Source: Calditrichia bacterium (GTDB lineage Bacteria; Calditrichota; Calditrichia; RBG-13-44-9; J075). Taken from it: DNA of 64,000 nucleotides. Every line of letters begins with the position of its first letter. Within the stretch, counting starts at the first letter, position 1. Below, piece by piece: positions 43,861-53,049 of this stretch. The stretch covers positions 124,001 through 188,000 of the forward strand of contig JANQQU010000022.1 of NCBI GenBank assembly GCA_028284905.1, read 5' to 3'. Under the pieces are notes generated by a model that saw only the letters and a program-made list of their open reading frames with translations, was not told the DNA's origin and did not search any database. The translations under genes and the position numbers were made by a program.

Positions 43861-46137
43861 TTGGAAAATTATCTGGAATTGCAGGAAAATGAGCAACAAC
43901 TGAGTCTGCAGGATTATCTGCGCGTGCTTTATGCCGGCAGATGGTGGATTTTGCTCACGTTTCTCATTGTATTACTGGCAACAGCTTACTTTACATTTAC
44001 GACCAAGCCGGTTTACCAAGCAAAGGCCGTAATTCTGGTAGAAACCCAGGGACTTCGGGAACAAGCACTTTTTGATGTAAACTATCTCAATCCGCAGTCG
44101 ACGGTCATAACCAATCAAATTGAAATATTAAAAAGCCGAACGCTGGCAGAGCGAGTTGTTCTCGCTATGGAGAGTGCTTCTTTCCGCGATTCACTGGCCA
44201 TCTTTCGGCCGAATTCCCGCGGTAGTTACATGATCTTCCGGGAACAGGTTGATTGGGTGATGGAGCACCTGGCAATTGTTCCCAAGCCGGAAACAGATAT
44301 TATCGAGATTACCTTTTCTGCCGGTTCGCCTTTCGAGGCGGCACAAATTGCCAACATTACCGCCGACACCTTCCGGGAGCTTAATCGCGAATACAATTTG
44401 ACGGAATTTCGGGATTTGCGTCATTTCCTCGAATTTCAGCTGAAGAAGAAGAATGAAGAACTCCGCAAGTCGGAAGATATTCTCAGAGTATACCGGGAAG
44501 ATGAAAACCTCGTTTCTCTCAGCGATCGTACTAAAGAGCTGATTCGCCGTGTCGCCGAAAGCCAGGGCGAATTGGAAGCCACCATGATTAGCCTGGAAGC
44601 CGCGCAGGAAACCAAGCGAAATCTGGAAAAACAACTGGACGAACGCCGTCAATCTTTAGCATCAGAAGTGACGCAAATTTCCAGTCCACTGTTACTGGAG
44701 CTGCAGCAGGAATATGCCCGCCTGGTTAATGATAAAGTGAAATACGAATCATTGATCGCCCAGGAAGAGTCGTTGGATCCGAAAGTTTACGAAGTTGAAC
44801 TAAAGCGAATGAACAGTAAAATCGATGCTGTTCAGCAGCGCTTGGAAGAGGAAGGGCAGCGTATTGCCAATTCTTCTATGGTGTCCGACCCATTACTGAT
44901 TGCGCAAAACCTGATTACCGGTATTCTGGAAATAGAATCTGAAATTAAAGGCAGTAGCGCACGGGTGAACGCGCTTCGGGAAGTCGTAGAGCAGTATGAA
45001 AAAGAATTAGCCTTGTTGCCTGGCCAGGGACTGGAATTGGTCCGCATGGAACGCCAGGTGCAGGTCGACGAAAATACATATATTCTTTTAACTCAGAAAT
45101 TGGAAGAGACCAAGATCGCAGAAGCCGGGCAAAAGGAGATTGTTCGGGTGATCGACCAGGCAATTGAGCCGGAATATCCGGTTAGCCCGAGAAAAACCTT
45201 GAACCTGTTACTGGGGGCCCTGATTGGGCTCGGACTGGGTATTGGCCTTACATTTCTGATAGAGTTCTTTGATGACTCCATTAAAAACCCGGATGTTCTG
45301 GAGAAAATGGGATTATCCATTTTGGCGATTATTCCGGAAATTTCCCAGAAAGAAATTACCGGCAAGGCGGCAATGTCCAACGGTAATGGTGCCAAGGAAA
45401 ACGACCCAACTCAGGCTAGATTGGTTGCACATCTCGATCCGAAGTCGCCAATCTCTGAGGCGTATCGAACACTGCGAACCAACATTCAGTTTCAAAATAT
45501 GAAGAATAAGCAGTCGACAATAATGGTTACCAGCTCCACACCCAAGGAAGGAAAGTCGACTACGATCGCGAATTTGGCAATTACTATGTCGCAAATGGGT
45601 AGCCGGGTGCTGCTGGTTGATACCGATTTACGCCGGCCGGTAGTACATTCTATTTTTAACTTGCAGAAAGACAAAGGGTTGACGAACTTCCTTGTCGGCA
45701 AAATGAGCTTTCATGATGTTGTTAAGCCTACTTTTGTCGACAATTTGTCAATTGTAACATCCGGACCGTTGCCACCAAATCCTTCGGAATTGATTTCCTC
45801 GGATATGATGGACCGTTTTGTTCAGGAGTCCGGTGATAATTTTGATATTGTTCTTTTTGATAGCCCGCCGATCATCGCGGTTACGGATGCGGCTATTTTG
45901 AGCACGAAGGTTGACGGCGCTATTCTGGTCGTAAAGGCACATCAAACCCAGAAAAATGCCATTGCTCGTGCGAAAAACCTGTTGGATAAAGTCAACGCAA
46001 ACATCGTTGGTTGTCTGTTGAACAGCGTGAATGTTGAAAAGGCGTATGGATCGAACTACTACTACTACTACTATCACTACTACAGTTACTACGGACACGA
46101 TCTAAAGAGACGTAAAAAATCAAACGCAGTGCAGTAA
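43861..46137 (+). CDS. Wzz-type bacterial tyrosine kinase for polysaccharide export
   Basis: This 758-residue inner-membrane protein controls chain length and export of a surface polysaccharide. Two transmembrane helices (about 28-50 and about 447-470) bound a Wzz/GNVR periplasmic coiled coil. The cytoplasmic BY-kinase domain has Walker A SSTPKEGKSTTIANL near 558, Walker A' VLLVDTDLRRP and Walker B DIVLFDSPPI. The C-terminus carries an 11-tyrosine cluster (about 728-744), the autophosphorylation tail. The start is a TTG behind AAGGGGAAATT; no in-frame ATG lies nearby. Two nucleotide-sugar dehydrogenases follow, but no glycosyltransferases. Confidence 0.95.
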   Translation: MENYLELQENEQQLSLQDYLRVLYAGRWWILLTFLIVLLATAYFTFTTKPVYQAKAVILVETQGLREQALFDVNYLNPQSTVITNQIEILKSRTLAERVVLAMESASFRDSLAIFRPNSRGSYMIFREQVDWVMEHLAIVPKPETDIIEITFSAGSPFEAAQIANITADTFRELNREYNLTEFRDLRHFLEFQLKKKNEELRKSEDILRVYREDENLVSLSDRTKELIRRVAESQGELEATMISLEAAQETKRNLEKQLDERRQSLASEVTQISSPLLLELQQEYARLVNDKVKYESLIAQEESLDPKVYEVELKRMNSKIDAVQQRLEEEGQRIANSSMVSDPLLIAQNLITGILEIESEIKGSSARVNALREVVEQYEKELALLPGQGLELVRMERQVQVDENTYILLTQKLEETKIAEAGQKEIVRVIDQAIEPEYPVSPRKTLNLLLGALIGLGLGIGLTFLIEFFDDSIKNPDVLEKMGLSILAIIPEISQKEITGKAAMSNGNGAKENDPTQARLVAHLDPKSPISEAYRTLRTNIQFQNMKNKQSTIMVTSSTPKEGKSTTIANLAITMSQMGSRVLLVDTDLRRPVVHSIFNLQKDKGLTNFLVGKMSFHDVVKPTFVDNLSIVTSGPLPPNPSELISSDMMDRFVQESGDNFDIVLFDSPPIIAVTDAAILSTKVDGAILVVKAHQTQKNAIARAKNLLDKVNANIVGCLLNSVNVEKAYGSNYYYYYYHYYSYYGHDLKRRKKSNAVQ

Positions 46138-46152
46138 AATGAAGGAGATGTA

Positions 46153-47457
46153 ATGAAATTAACTATTGTTGGAAGCGGATATGTCGGACTGGTTGCTGGT
46201 GCATGCTTCTCCGAAAGTGGCAACGATGTTATCTGTATGGATAAGGATGAGAATAAAATTGAGCAATTGAACAAAGGTGTCATCCCGATTTACGAACCTG
46301 GATTAGATGTGATGATTAAGCGGAATCATCGCAATGGACGCTTACGTTTTACAACTGACATGAAAGAAGCTGTTGAAAAATCCGATGTGATTTTTATCGC
46401 CGTTGGTACTCCGCCGGATGAAGATGGCTCTGCAGATCTTACTCATGTACTTGCCGTTGCTAAAGCAATCGGACAAAACATGAACAAAGAGAAAATTGTC
46501 GTTAATAAAAGCACTGTCCCGGTTGGTACTGCCAAAAAAGTTAACGATCAAATTGCCAAAGAAACCGACATCCCCTTCAATGTTGTTTCAAATCCTGAAT
46601 TTTTGAAAGAAGGCGCTGCAATAGATGATTTCATGTATCCGGATCGGGTAATCATTGGTACCGGTAATGATAAGGTAGCAGAAACGATGCGTGAGTTATA
46701 TGCGCCGTTTGTTCGTACCGGTAACCCGATTATTATTATGGACGAATATAGTGCAGAATTAACCAAGTATGCAGCAAACTCCATCCTGGCAACAAAAATC
46801 TCCTTTATGAATGAAATCGCGAACCTTTGCGATAAAATTGGCGCTGATGTTTCCATGGTTCGAAAAGGCATCGGTTCCGACAAACGGATCGGTTATTCGT
46901 TCATCTTCCCGGGCGTCGGTTATGGTGGCTCTTGCTTCCCGAAAGATGTGAAGGCGATTATTCGCACCGCTAAAGATTATGATTATGATCTGAAAGTGCT
47001 GGAAGCTGTCGAAGATGTAAACAATGCACAAAAGCTGGTAATGATTCCTAAAATCCTCGATCATTTTAACAATGATATCAAGGGAAAAACTTTCGCTGTA
47101 TGGGGGTTAAGCTTTAAACCGAAAACCGATGATATGCGTGAGGCACCTTCTATTCAGATTATTCATGAATTGCATAGATTGGGTGCTAAAATCACTGCGC
47201 ATGATCCGGTGGCACACGAAGAAGCCAAGCATATCGGCCTGACGGATTACATGACTTTGTATGATGATTATTATGATGCTGTTGAAGGTGCTGATGGTGT
47301 AATCCTGGTTACCGAATGGCTTAACTATGGTGAACCGGACTTTCAGCGCATGAAGGAGTTGATGAACACACCGGTCATTTTTGATGGGCGAAATATCTAT
47401 CAGCCGAACAAAATCAAAGACCATGGGTTTGCATACTATGGCATTGGGCGCCGTTAA
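46153..47457 (+). CDS. ugd: UDP-glucose 6-dehydrogenase
   Basis: This 434-residue enzyme oxidises UDP-glucose twice to UDP-glucuronate using NAD. The N-terminal Rossmann motif is [14 protein letters not shown], and the later blocks are [29 protein letters not shown] and the active-site [10 protein letters not shown] with Cys261. The C-terminal domain shows [18 protein letters not shown]. It starts 15 bp after the tyrosine kinase gene, and in many species such kinases phosphorylate Ugd. The '[10 protein letters not shown]' loop is the form typical of Ugd rather than of UDP-ManNAc dehydrogenase. Confidence 0.95.
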   Translation: MKLTIVGSGYVGLVAGACFSESGNDVICMDKDENKIEQLNKGVIPIYEPGLDVMIKRNHRNGRLRFTTDMKEAVEKSDVIFIAVGTPPDEDGSADLTHVLAVAKAIGQNMNKEKIVVNKSTVPVGTAKKVNDQIAKETDIPFNVVSNPEFLKEGAAIDDFMYPDRVIIGTGNDKVAETMRELYAPFVRTGNPIIIMDEYSAELTKYAANSILATKISFMNEIANLCDKIGADVSMVRKGIGSDKRIGYSFIFPGVGYGGSCFPKDVKAIIRTAKDYDYDLKVLEAVEDVNNAQKLVMIPKILDHFNNDIKGKTFAVWGLSFKPKTDDMREAPSIQIIHELHRLGAKITAHDPVAHEEAKHIGLTDYMTLYDDYYDAVEGADGVILVTEWLNYGEPDFQRMKELMNTPVIFDGRNIYQPNKIKDHGFAYYGIGRR

Positions 47458-47475
47458 ATTCGGAAGCACATTATG

Positions 47476-47499
47476 GCTGTCTGGTATTTATCAGACAGC
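47476..47499 (+). terminator. Terminator after ugd
   Basis: An 8-bp stem, GCTGTCTG (47476-47483) with CAGACAGC (47492-47499), is followed by TTTATTTTTTT. Confidence 0.85.
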
Positions 47500-47556
47500 T
47501 TTATTTTTTTATTAAAGAACTGAATACTTACTTATTAGCGAAGCATGGAGAAGGTT

Positions 47557-48867
47557 ATGAGCCTGTTGCAAAAAATTAAAGATCATGAAGCGACGATAGG
47601 CGTGGTAGGTTTGGGTTACGTAGGTTTGCCGCTGGTATTGGAATTTGTGGAAGAGAATTTTCCAACAATTGGTTTTGATATCGACGCAACCAAAGTCGAA
47701 GCATTGACTGCTGGAAATTCCTATATCAAACACATTCCATCCGAGAAAATTAAAGAGGCTGTTAATAAAAATTTATTCCGGGCAACGGATGATTTTAGCC
47801 AGTTAGCTGAAGCTGATTGCGTTTTGGTCTGTGTGCCGACACCGTTGAATAAGCATCGTGAGCCGGACATTTCTTACATCGAAACGACATCAGAAACGAT
47901 CTCCAAATACCTCCGAAAAGGACAGCTGATCATTCTGGAAAGCTCTACTTTCCCTGGAACCACAGAAGAAGTGATGCGTCCGATTCTCGAAAAATCCGGT
48001 TTGAAATGTCATGAAGATTTTTACCTGGCTTTCTCCCCGGAAAGAGAAGATCCCAATAATCCGAATTATTCTACCAAAACGATTCCGAAAGTAGTTGGTG
48101 CAAACGATGAGCACACTCTGGAACTTACCAAAACGCTTTATGACCAGGTCATCGTAGAAACTGTGCCGGTAAGCTCCAGCCAGGCAGCAGAAGCCACCAA
48201 GTTGCTGGAAAACATCTTCCGCAGTGTAAACATCGCCATGGTTAACGAAATGAAGGTAATTCTCGATCGCATGGGCATCGATGTTTGGGAAGTCATCGAA
48301 GCTGCTTCCACCAAGCCGTTTGGTTACATGCCGTTTTATCCCGGTCCGGGACTGGGCGGTCACTGCATTCCGATTGATCCTTTCTATCTTACCTGGAAGG
48401 CCCGCCAATATGATATTAGCACCAAATTCATTGAGCTGGCCGGTGAAGTAAATACTGATATGCCTTACTATGTGGTTGCAAAGGTTGCTGATGCATTAAA
48501 CAATCATCAGAAGAGCCTCAATGGTTCCCGCATTTTGATTCTCGGCATGGCTTACAAAAAAGATATCGACGATCTGCGCGAATCTCCGACGCTGAAATTG
48601 ATTGAAATTCTCAGTAAAAAAGGTGCACGGGTAGACTACAATGATCCGTTGATTTCCGAATTATGGCCGATGCGTCATTATGATTATGATATCAAGAGCG
48701 TAGATTTAACAGCAGCCAACATCCGTGATTATGATGCTGTCTTGATCTCTACTGCTCACTCTATTTATGATTGGGATTTTATTGTAGAAAACGCCAAGCT
48801 GGTTATCGATACAAGAAATGCCACCGGCAAAGTGAAAAATAATCGCGATAAAATTTACAAAGCGTAA
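47557..48867 (+). CDS. Nucleotide-sugar dehydrogenase (UDP-HexNAc type)
   Basis: This 436-residue paralogue of Ugd has VVGLGYVGLPLVLEFVEENF near the start, CVPTPLNKHREPDISYI, SSTFPGTTEEV, and the catalytic loop PGPGLGGHCIPIDPFYLTWK with Cys270. The GGHCIPIDP signature and PTPL motif place it with the WbpA/WbpO/Vi-antigen-type enzymes that oxidise UDP-N-acetylhexosamines to uronic acids. The exact sugar cannot be told by eye. The ATG at 47557 has GGAG at a good distance; an ATG at 47545 overlaps that site. Confidence 0.92.
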   Translation: MSLLQKIKDHEATIGVVGLGYVGLPLVLEFVEENFPTIGFDIDATKVEALTAGNSYIKHIPSEKIKEAVNKNLFRATDDFSQLAEADCVLVCVPTPLNKHREPDISYIETTSETISKYLRKGQLIILESSTFPGTTEEVMRPILEKSGLKCHEDFYLAFSPEREDPNNPNYSTKTIPKVVGANDEHTLELTKTLYDQVIVETVPVSSSQAAEATKLLENIFRSVNIAMVNEMKVILDRMGIDVWEVIEAASTKPFGYMPFYPGPGLGGHCIPIDPFYLTWKARQYDISTKFIELAGEVNTDMPYYVVAKVADALNNHQKSLNGSRILILGMAYKKDIDDLRESPTLKLIEILSKKGARVDYNDPLISELWPMRHYDYDIKSVDLTAANIRDYDAVLISTAHSIYDWDFIVENAKLVIDTRNATGKVKNNRDKIYKA

Positions 48868-48891
48868 ATATTCTTATACTTGTTTTGAAAG

Positions 48892-48919
48892 AAAGCGGCT
48901 GCTCTTTGGTGGCCGCTTT
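48892..48919 (+). terminator. Terminator after the nucleotide-sugar dehydrogenase
   Basis: An 8-bp stem, AAAGCGGC (48892-48899) with GCCGCTTT (48912-48919), is followed by a T-run. Confidence 0.85.
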
Positions 48920-48947
48920 TTTTTGGCATGATCGATTCCGGGATTTG

Positions 48948-48976
48948 TTGACAAACCTGGAAAAAGATTTTCGATT
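48948..48976 (+). promoter_or_regulatory. Candidate promoter of tamB
   Basis: TTGACA (48948-48953), a 17-bp spacer, TCGATT (48971-48976). The -35 is perfect, the -10 weak. A TATAAT at 49003-49008 is an alternative -10 without a matching -35. Confidence 0.4.
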
Positions 48977-49034
48977 ATGAAACCGAGATGATACATTGTG
49001 TTTATAATGGTTTAGGGCATGATTTGGTGAGATT

Positions 49035-52000
49035 ATGCGGAAAAAATTAAGAATCATTCTTGGCACGTTTTTCCTAATTGGGATAGGCCTTCTCCTGATC
49101 CTGATTATGCTCTATGCGTATTCCCCGGTGCTGGATAAAACCTTGATCAATACCATCAATCGCCTGGCCGGCGAGGATGTCGCAGTAAATATCGAGGCTA
49201 TATCCGGTAATCTTATTGGCACTGTTCGTCTCGATGGCGTAACAGCTACAACTGCAGATCACCAAATCTCCTGCGATCGAATAGAGCTTGATTATTCCCT
49301 CCTGGATATTATCGGCCGAAGATTTATTGTTGATCAGGTAGTATTGATCAAACCGGATATTTCCCTCGATTTTTCTGCAACAGATAGTTTGGCAGATACC
49401 ACTGAAGTGCCATTGGATTCGCTGCTTGCCGGGCTGAATCCGGAAACCTGGCCATTGGTGCGAATCGGAAATTTTATCGTTGAAGACGGGGCAATTGCCA
49501 TCAAAAGGGCTGCTGGTAAAGATACCCTTTCCAATTTACAGATGGAGTTGTCTGGAGAAGTTTCCGATGAGAAAATCGCCTTGCAGCCGCAGTATATACG
49601 GGGGAGCTGGGTTAATCGGAATATTGATATCGAAAATCTCACCTTTAAACTTTTGGGTAACAAGACAAGAGTTACACTTAATCAGATCACCGCAGAGATT
49701 CCCGATGTTTACTTTAACGGTAAAGGCGAAGTAGAATTCCAGCCGGGCTTCCGCGTGCTTTTCTTTCCGGACTCCACCAGGTTTGATTTAAATATTCTCA
49801 AAAAATTCCTGCCGGATTTGCCTTTTCATGAGGGATACCTTTCTGTTGCCGGTCACTTCATCAACAAACCGGGAAAACTCAGTGACTTCCAGGGACAAAT
49901 CACTGTCTCCGGTCAGTTGGATAGTATCCAGGTTCGCAATTTGTCGACGGAATATCATAAAAAAGCGGAGAGTGACGCGCTTTTTTTGGACAATCTCTCA
50001 GCGCAAACCAATTTTGGGAATGTTGATGGACAACTTTTGATCTCGCAAGAAGACAGCAGCGAATGTCACATTCATACCGAGAATGTAAACTTGCGAAAGC
50101 TGGGGCTTGTATCTGAAGATATCATCCTGAATGGCAGAGTGGATTACCGTTTCCTGGATTGGGACTTAAGCAAAATGTCCGGTGAAGGCCAGGTGAATTT
50201 AAGAGATTTTCGGGCCGGAGATATAGCCATCGATGCGATTCGCCTCAATGTGTTGACCAATGCAGGCAATTGGCATATTCTCGATCCCTCGCAGGTGATT
50301 GTTGGCGAAGAAGCGGTACTGACGGTTGCCGGCAGCATATATGATAACCAGACAATCGACATTCGCCTGTTCTCCGAGGATAGTAATGTGGACACATTAC
50401 TGAGTCGTTTTGCAGTCCCGGATATCGGAGGCAGTAATGCGTTGATAGATTTGCATCTGACCGGTAAGCTCGACGATCCTTCCATTGAAGGGGAAATAGA
50501 TATTCCCCAGCTGACTTACGGCGACAATGTTGAGTTGTATGGTATCTATGGCGTTGGCAATATTAAAGATGTTTTGAATTTAAACAATACGCGAAACGGC
50601 GATTTTAACCTTGAAGTGGGCACCTGCTACCTGGGCGATATTTTTTTGAAAGCGGCGAATATTAATCTGCTTTTCAGCCGGAACCGGATTGTTGCCAATC
50701 CATTTATGTTTTATAGTGAAGAAGATTCTATTAATGGCCGGGCATACATTAGTTTGCAGGATACCGCAACGATTATTTCGATTGCCAATCTGGAACTTTT
50801 TCTGGAAAACTACTTTGTTCAAAATGACAAGGTTATAGAAACCCGCTTGGCTCGGGATACGCTGTTTGTCGATCGCTTCAATATGGTTTCCGCAGATGAA
50901 GGCAGAATGAGCAGCCGCGGCTACATTGCCTTAAATGGCAATAGTTCACTCTATACTGAAATCGACAACATTTCCATTGCGCCAATAAACAGCCGGCTTT
51001 ATTGGGATTATGAATTGCAGGGAATACTGGACGAAACCACCATTGATATTTTTGGAGATATTTCTCAACCGGATATGGATGTGCAGGTGTTTTTTAAGGA
51101 TTTCTCTGTGGACGGGTATCCGGTCGGGGAAATATTTTCCAACTTTTCCATCCTTGATGGCAATCTGGGGATCAATACATTTAACCTGGATAGCGGCAGC
51201 GATTCCTACTTCTCTTTGAATGGCGACATCGGCTTTCAGCTTTTTTCCGGTGACAGCAGCAAAACTACCTTTGCAGATACGCCCCTGGGGCTGAACATTG
51301 TGCTGGGCAATTTCCGTTTGAAAGATTATGATTTTCTCTATGAGTCAAAATATCCGATTGATGGGCAGCTGACCGGGCGCCTGGATCTCACCGGAACAAT
51401 CCGCGATCCGGAAGGAGAACTGGTGTTGTCCGGAGAAAATGTTGCCATTGGCGAAAGTAATTTCCCGGAAATTCTGCTTGAGAGCCGTTTGCAGTCCGAT
51501 AAAATTATATTGGACAAAGGAATGATCAATATAGAGAATTCCGTGGTCAATATAAGTGGTGAAAAAACAATTGATTATGACCCCGCTGATTTTGACAGTG
51601 CTTTCGTCGAAAAGCTATTCCGGGATAAACAATTCCAATTGTCCCTGAATATCCGGGAAGATAGTCTGAACTTCTTAAATACCTTAAATGCCGAACTGGA
51701 ATCGTTGACCGGTGATATCGTTTTGACTGCGGAACTGGAAGGGGATTATGATGATCCACAGATTACCGCTGGAAATATCCGGGTAAAAGATGGTATTCTC
51801 AATCTGGCTCGTTATGAAAACACCATCGAAGAGATTGAGTTGGTGACCAGTTTGCAGGGCACTCGTCTGGTAATTGAAAAGTGCACCGGCCGTTCCTCAA
51901 AAACTATTCGCCGGCGAAATTTTTTCCAGCGTTGGTTTGATAGCGTAAGCAGCTTATTTGTCAAGCAGCAGGTAACCGGTGATATCGCCGTTGAAGGATT

Positions 52001-53048
52001 TATCGATCTGGCTTCGGTCATCCGTCCCCGTTATCAACTGAGCATTGACTTACACAATAGCTATTTCAACTACTTCGTTGAAAATACAGAAGTGGCGCTA
52101 AGTACAACCGATTTAGAGGTCACCGGGCAGGACACCATCCAAATTAGTGGCGATGTGCAGGTAAATAGGGGAGATGTAGAGCTGGATTTTGTTGAATCCG
52201 AGAAAAACCTCTTACTAATAACCAATGTCCGGGAAACAGCGCCGTATCTGCGCTACAACATAAATGTAGAAATTCTTCCCAATTTTACCGTTCAAAACCG
52301 CGATTTGCTAAACAGCTTTAATATGCAGCTTTCCGGTAACCTGAAGATCTTGCAGGAACCGAAGGGGGCTTTGGAAATTTATGGTGTGTTGGAAACCGAT
52401 GGAAAATATTACATCCAGGGAATAGACTTTGAAATCCAACGTGGTAAAATTGATTTCGTGAATCCGAAAGAGATACCAGAACTAAATCTCGTCGCATTAA
52501 AGGAACGGAATGATCATATTTTTAATCTGAATGTCCGGGGAAAAATTGATGCGCCGGAAAAAGAAATTGTCGTGCAGGACAAAGATGGCAATCGCACGCA
52601 TCATACCGATGTAAAAGATCAGATGGCGCTGCTTTTGTTTGGCACAACGTTCGATCAACTCAGTGGCGCAGATGTCGTTTCTAGCGGTGGGGAAGCAGTG
52701 ACCCAAATTCTGATTTCCCAAATCGAAAGAGAAGCGATCACGTTTACCGGGCTGGACCGAATTAGCCTGGACTCTCCGGACAGTTTTTTTAAAAATCGCC
52801 TGAATCAGCCCTCGACACTTTCGCTGGGAAAATACCTGACTGCCAATTTATACCTGGAATATAAATCGCGCTTATCTTCTTCAGGGTTAGGGGGCATTCC
52901 GGCGCCGAATCTTTCCTGGGAAGCCGGTAATCAGATTTATTTGCAATATCGTTTAAACCGCAACTGGTTTTTTTCGACATATTATGAAAATACACAAGAA
53001 GGGAATGGTAAAGTAAAGTTGGACATTAGCTGGCAATTGGGTTTTTAA
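49035..53048 (+). CDS. tamB: Translocation and assembly protein TamB
   Basis: This 1337-residue AsmA/DUF490-family protein is anchored by one helix (about 7-29) in the inner membrane. The periplasmic beta-rich groove is thought to guide lipids or outer-membrane proteins. The C-terminal domain is characteristic: DQMALLLFGTTFDQLSGAD, a Gln/Ile-rich helix, SLGKYLTANLYLEYKSRLSS and a final KLDISWQLGF. The length matches TamB. It ends 1 bp before an Omp85 gene, the usual tamB-tamA arrangement in reversed order. It was unlikely to be split or frameshifted; one continuous frame covers the whole family length. Confidence 0.93.
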   Translation: MRKKLRIILGTFFLIGIGLLLILIMLYAYSPVLDKTLINTINRLAGEDVAVNIEAISGNLIGTVRLDGVTATTADHQISCDRIELDYSLLDIIGRRFIVDQVVLIKPDISLDFSATDSLADTTEVPLDSLLAGLNPETWPLVRIGNFIVEDGAIAIKRAAGKDTLSNLQMELSGEVSDEKIALQPQYIRGSWVNRNIDIENLTFKLLGNKTRVTLNQITAEIPDVYFNGKGEVEFQPGFRVLFFPDSTRFDLNILKKFLPDLPFHEGYLSVAGHFINKPGKLSDFQGQITVSGQLDSIQVRNLSTEYHKKAESDALFLDNLSAQTNFGNVDGQLLISQEDSSECHIHTENVNLRKLGLVSEDIILNGRVDYRFLDWDLSKMSGEGQVNLRDFRAGDIAIDAIRLNVLTNAGNWHILDPSQVIVGEEAVLTVAGSIYDNQTIDIRLFSEDSNVDTLLSRFAVPDIGGSNALIDLHLTGKLDDPSIEGEIDIPQLTYGDNVELYGIYGVGNIKDVLNLNNTRNGDFNLEVGTCYLGDIFLKAANINLLFSRNRIVANPFMFYSEEDSINGRAYISLQDTATIISIANLELFLENYFVQNDKVIETRLARDTLFVDRFNMVSADEGRMSSRGYIALNGNSSLYTEIDNISIAPINSRLYWDYELQGILDETTIDIFGDISQPDMDVQVFFKDFSVDGYPVGEIFSNFSILDGNLGINTFNLDSGSDSYFSLNGDIGFQLFSGDSSKTTFADTPLGLNIVLGNFRLKDYDFLYESKYPIDGQLTGRLDLTGTIRDPEGELVLSGENVAIGESNFPEILLESRLQSDKIILDKGMINIENSVVNISGEKTIDYDPADFDSAFVEKLFRDKQFQLSLNIREDSLNFLNTLNAELESLTGDIVLTAELEGDYDDPQITAGNIRVKDGILNLARYENTIEEIELVTSLQGTRLVIEKCTGRSSKTIRRRNFFQRWFDSVSSLFVKQQVTGDIAVEGFIDLASVIRPRYQLSIDLHNSYFNYFVENTEVALSTTDLEVTGQDTIQISGDVQVNRGDVELDFVESEKNLLLITNVRETAPYLRYNINVEILPNFTVQNRDLLNSFNMQLSGNLKILQEPKGALEIYGVLETDGKYYIQGIDFEIQRGKIDFVNPKEIPELNLVALKERNDHIFNLNVRGKIDAPEKEIVVQDKDGNRTHHTDVKDQMALLLFGTTFDQLSGADVVSSGGEAVTQILISQIEREAITFTGLDRISLDSPDSFFKNRLNQPSTLSLGKYLTANLYLEYKSRLSSSGLGGIPAPNLSWEAGNQIYLQYRLNRNWFFSTYYENTQEGNGKVKLDISWQLGF

Positions 53049-53049
53049 A

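Noticed and set aside
46045-46105. Microsatellite or assembly artefact in the TAC repeat
   Set aside because: The repeat encodes the tyrosine tail expected at the end of a bacterial tyrosine kinase, and the frame stays open to a normal stop.
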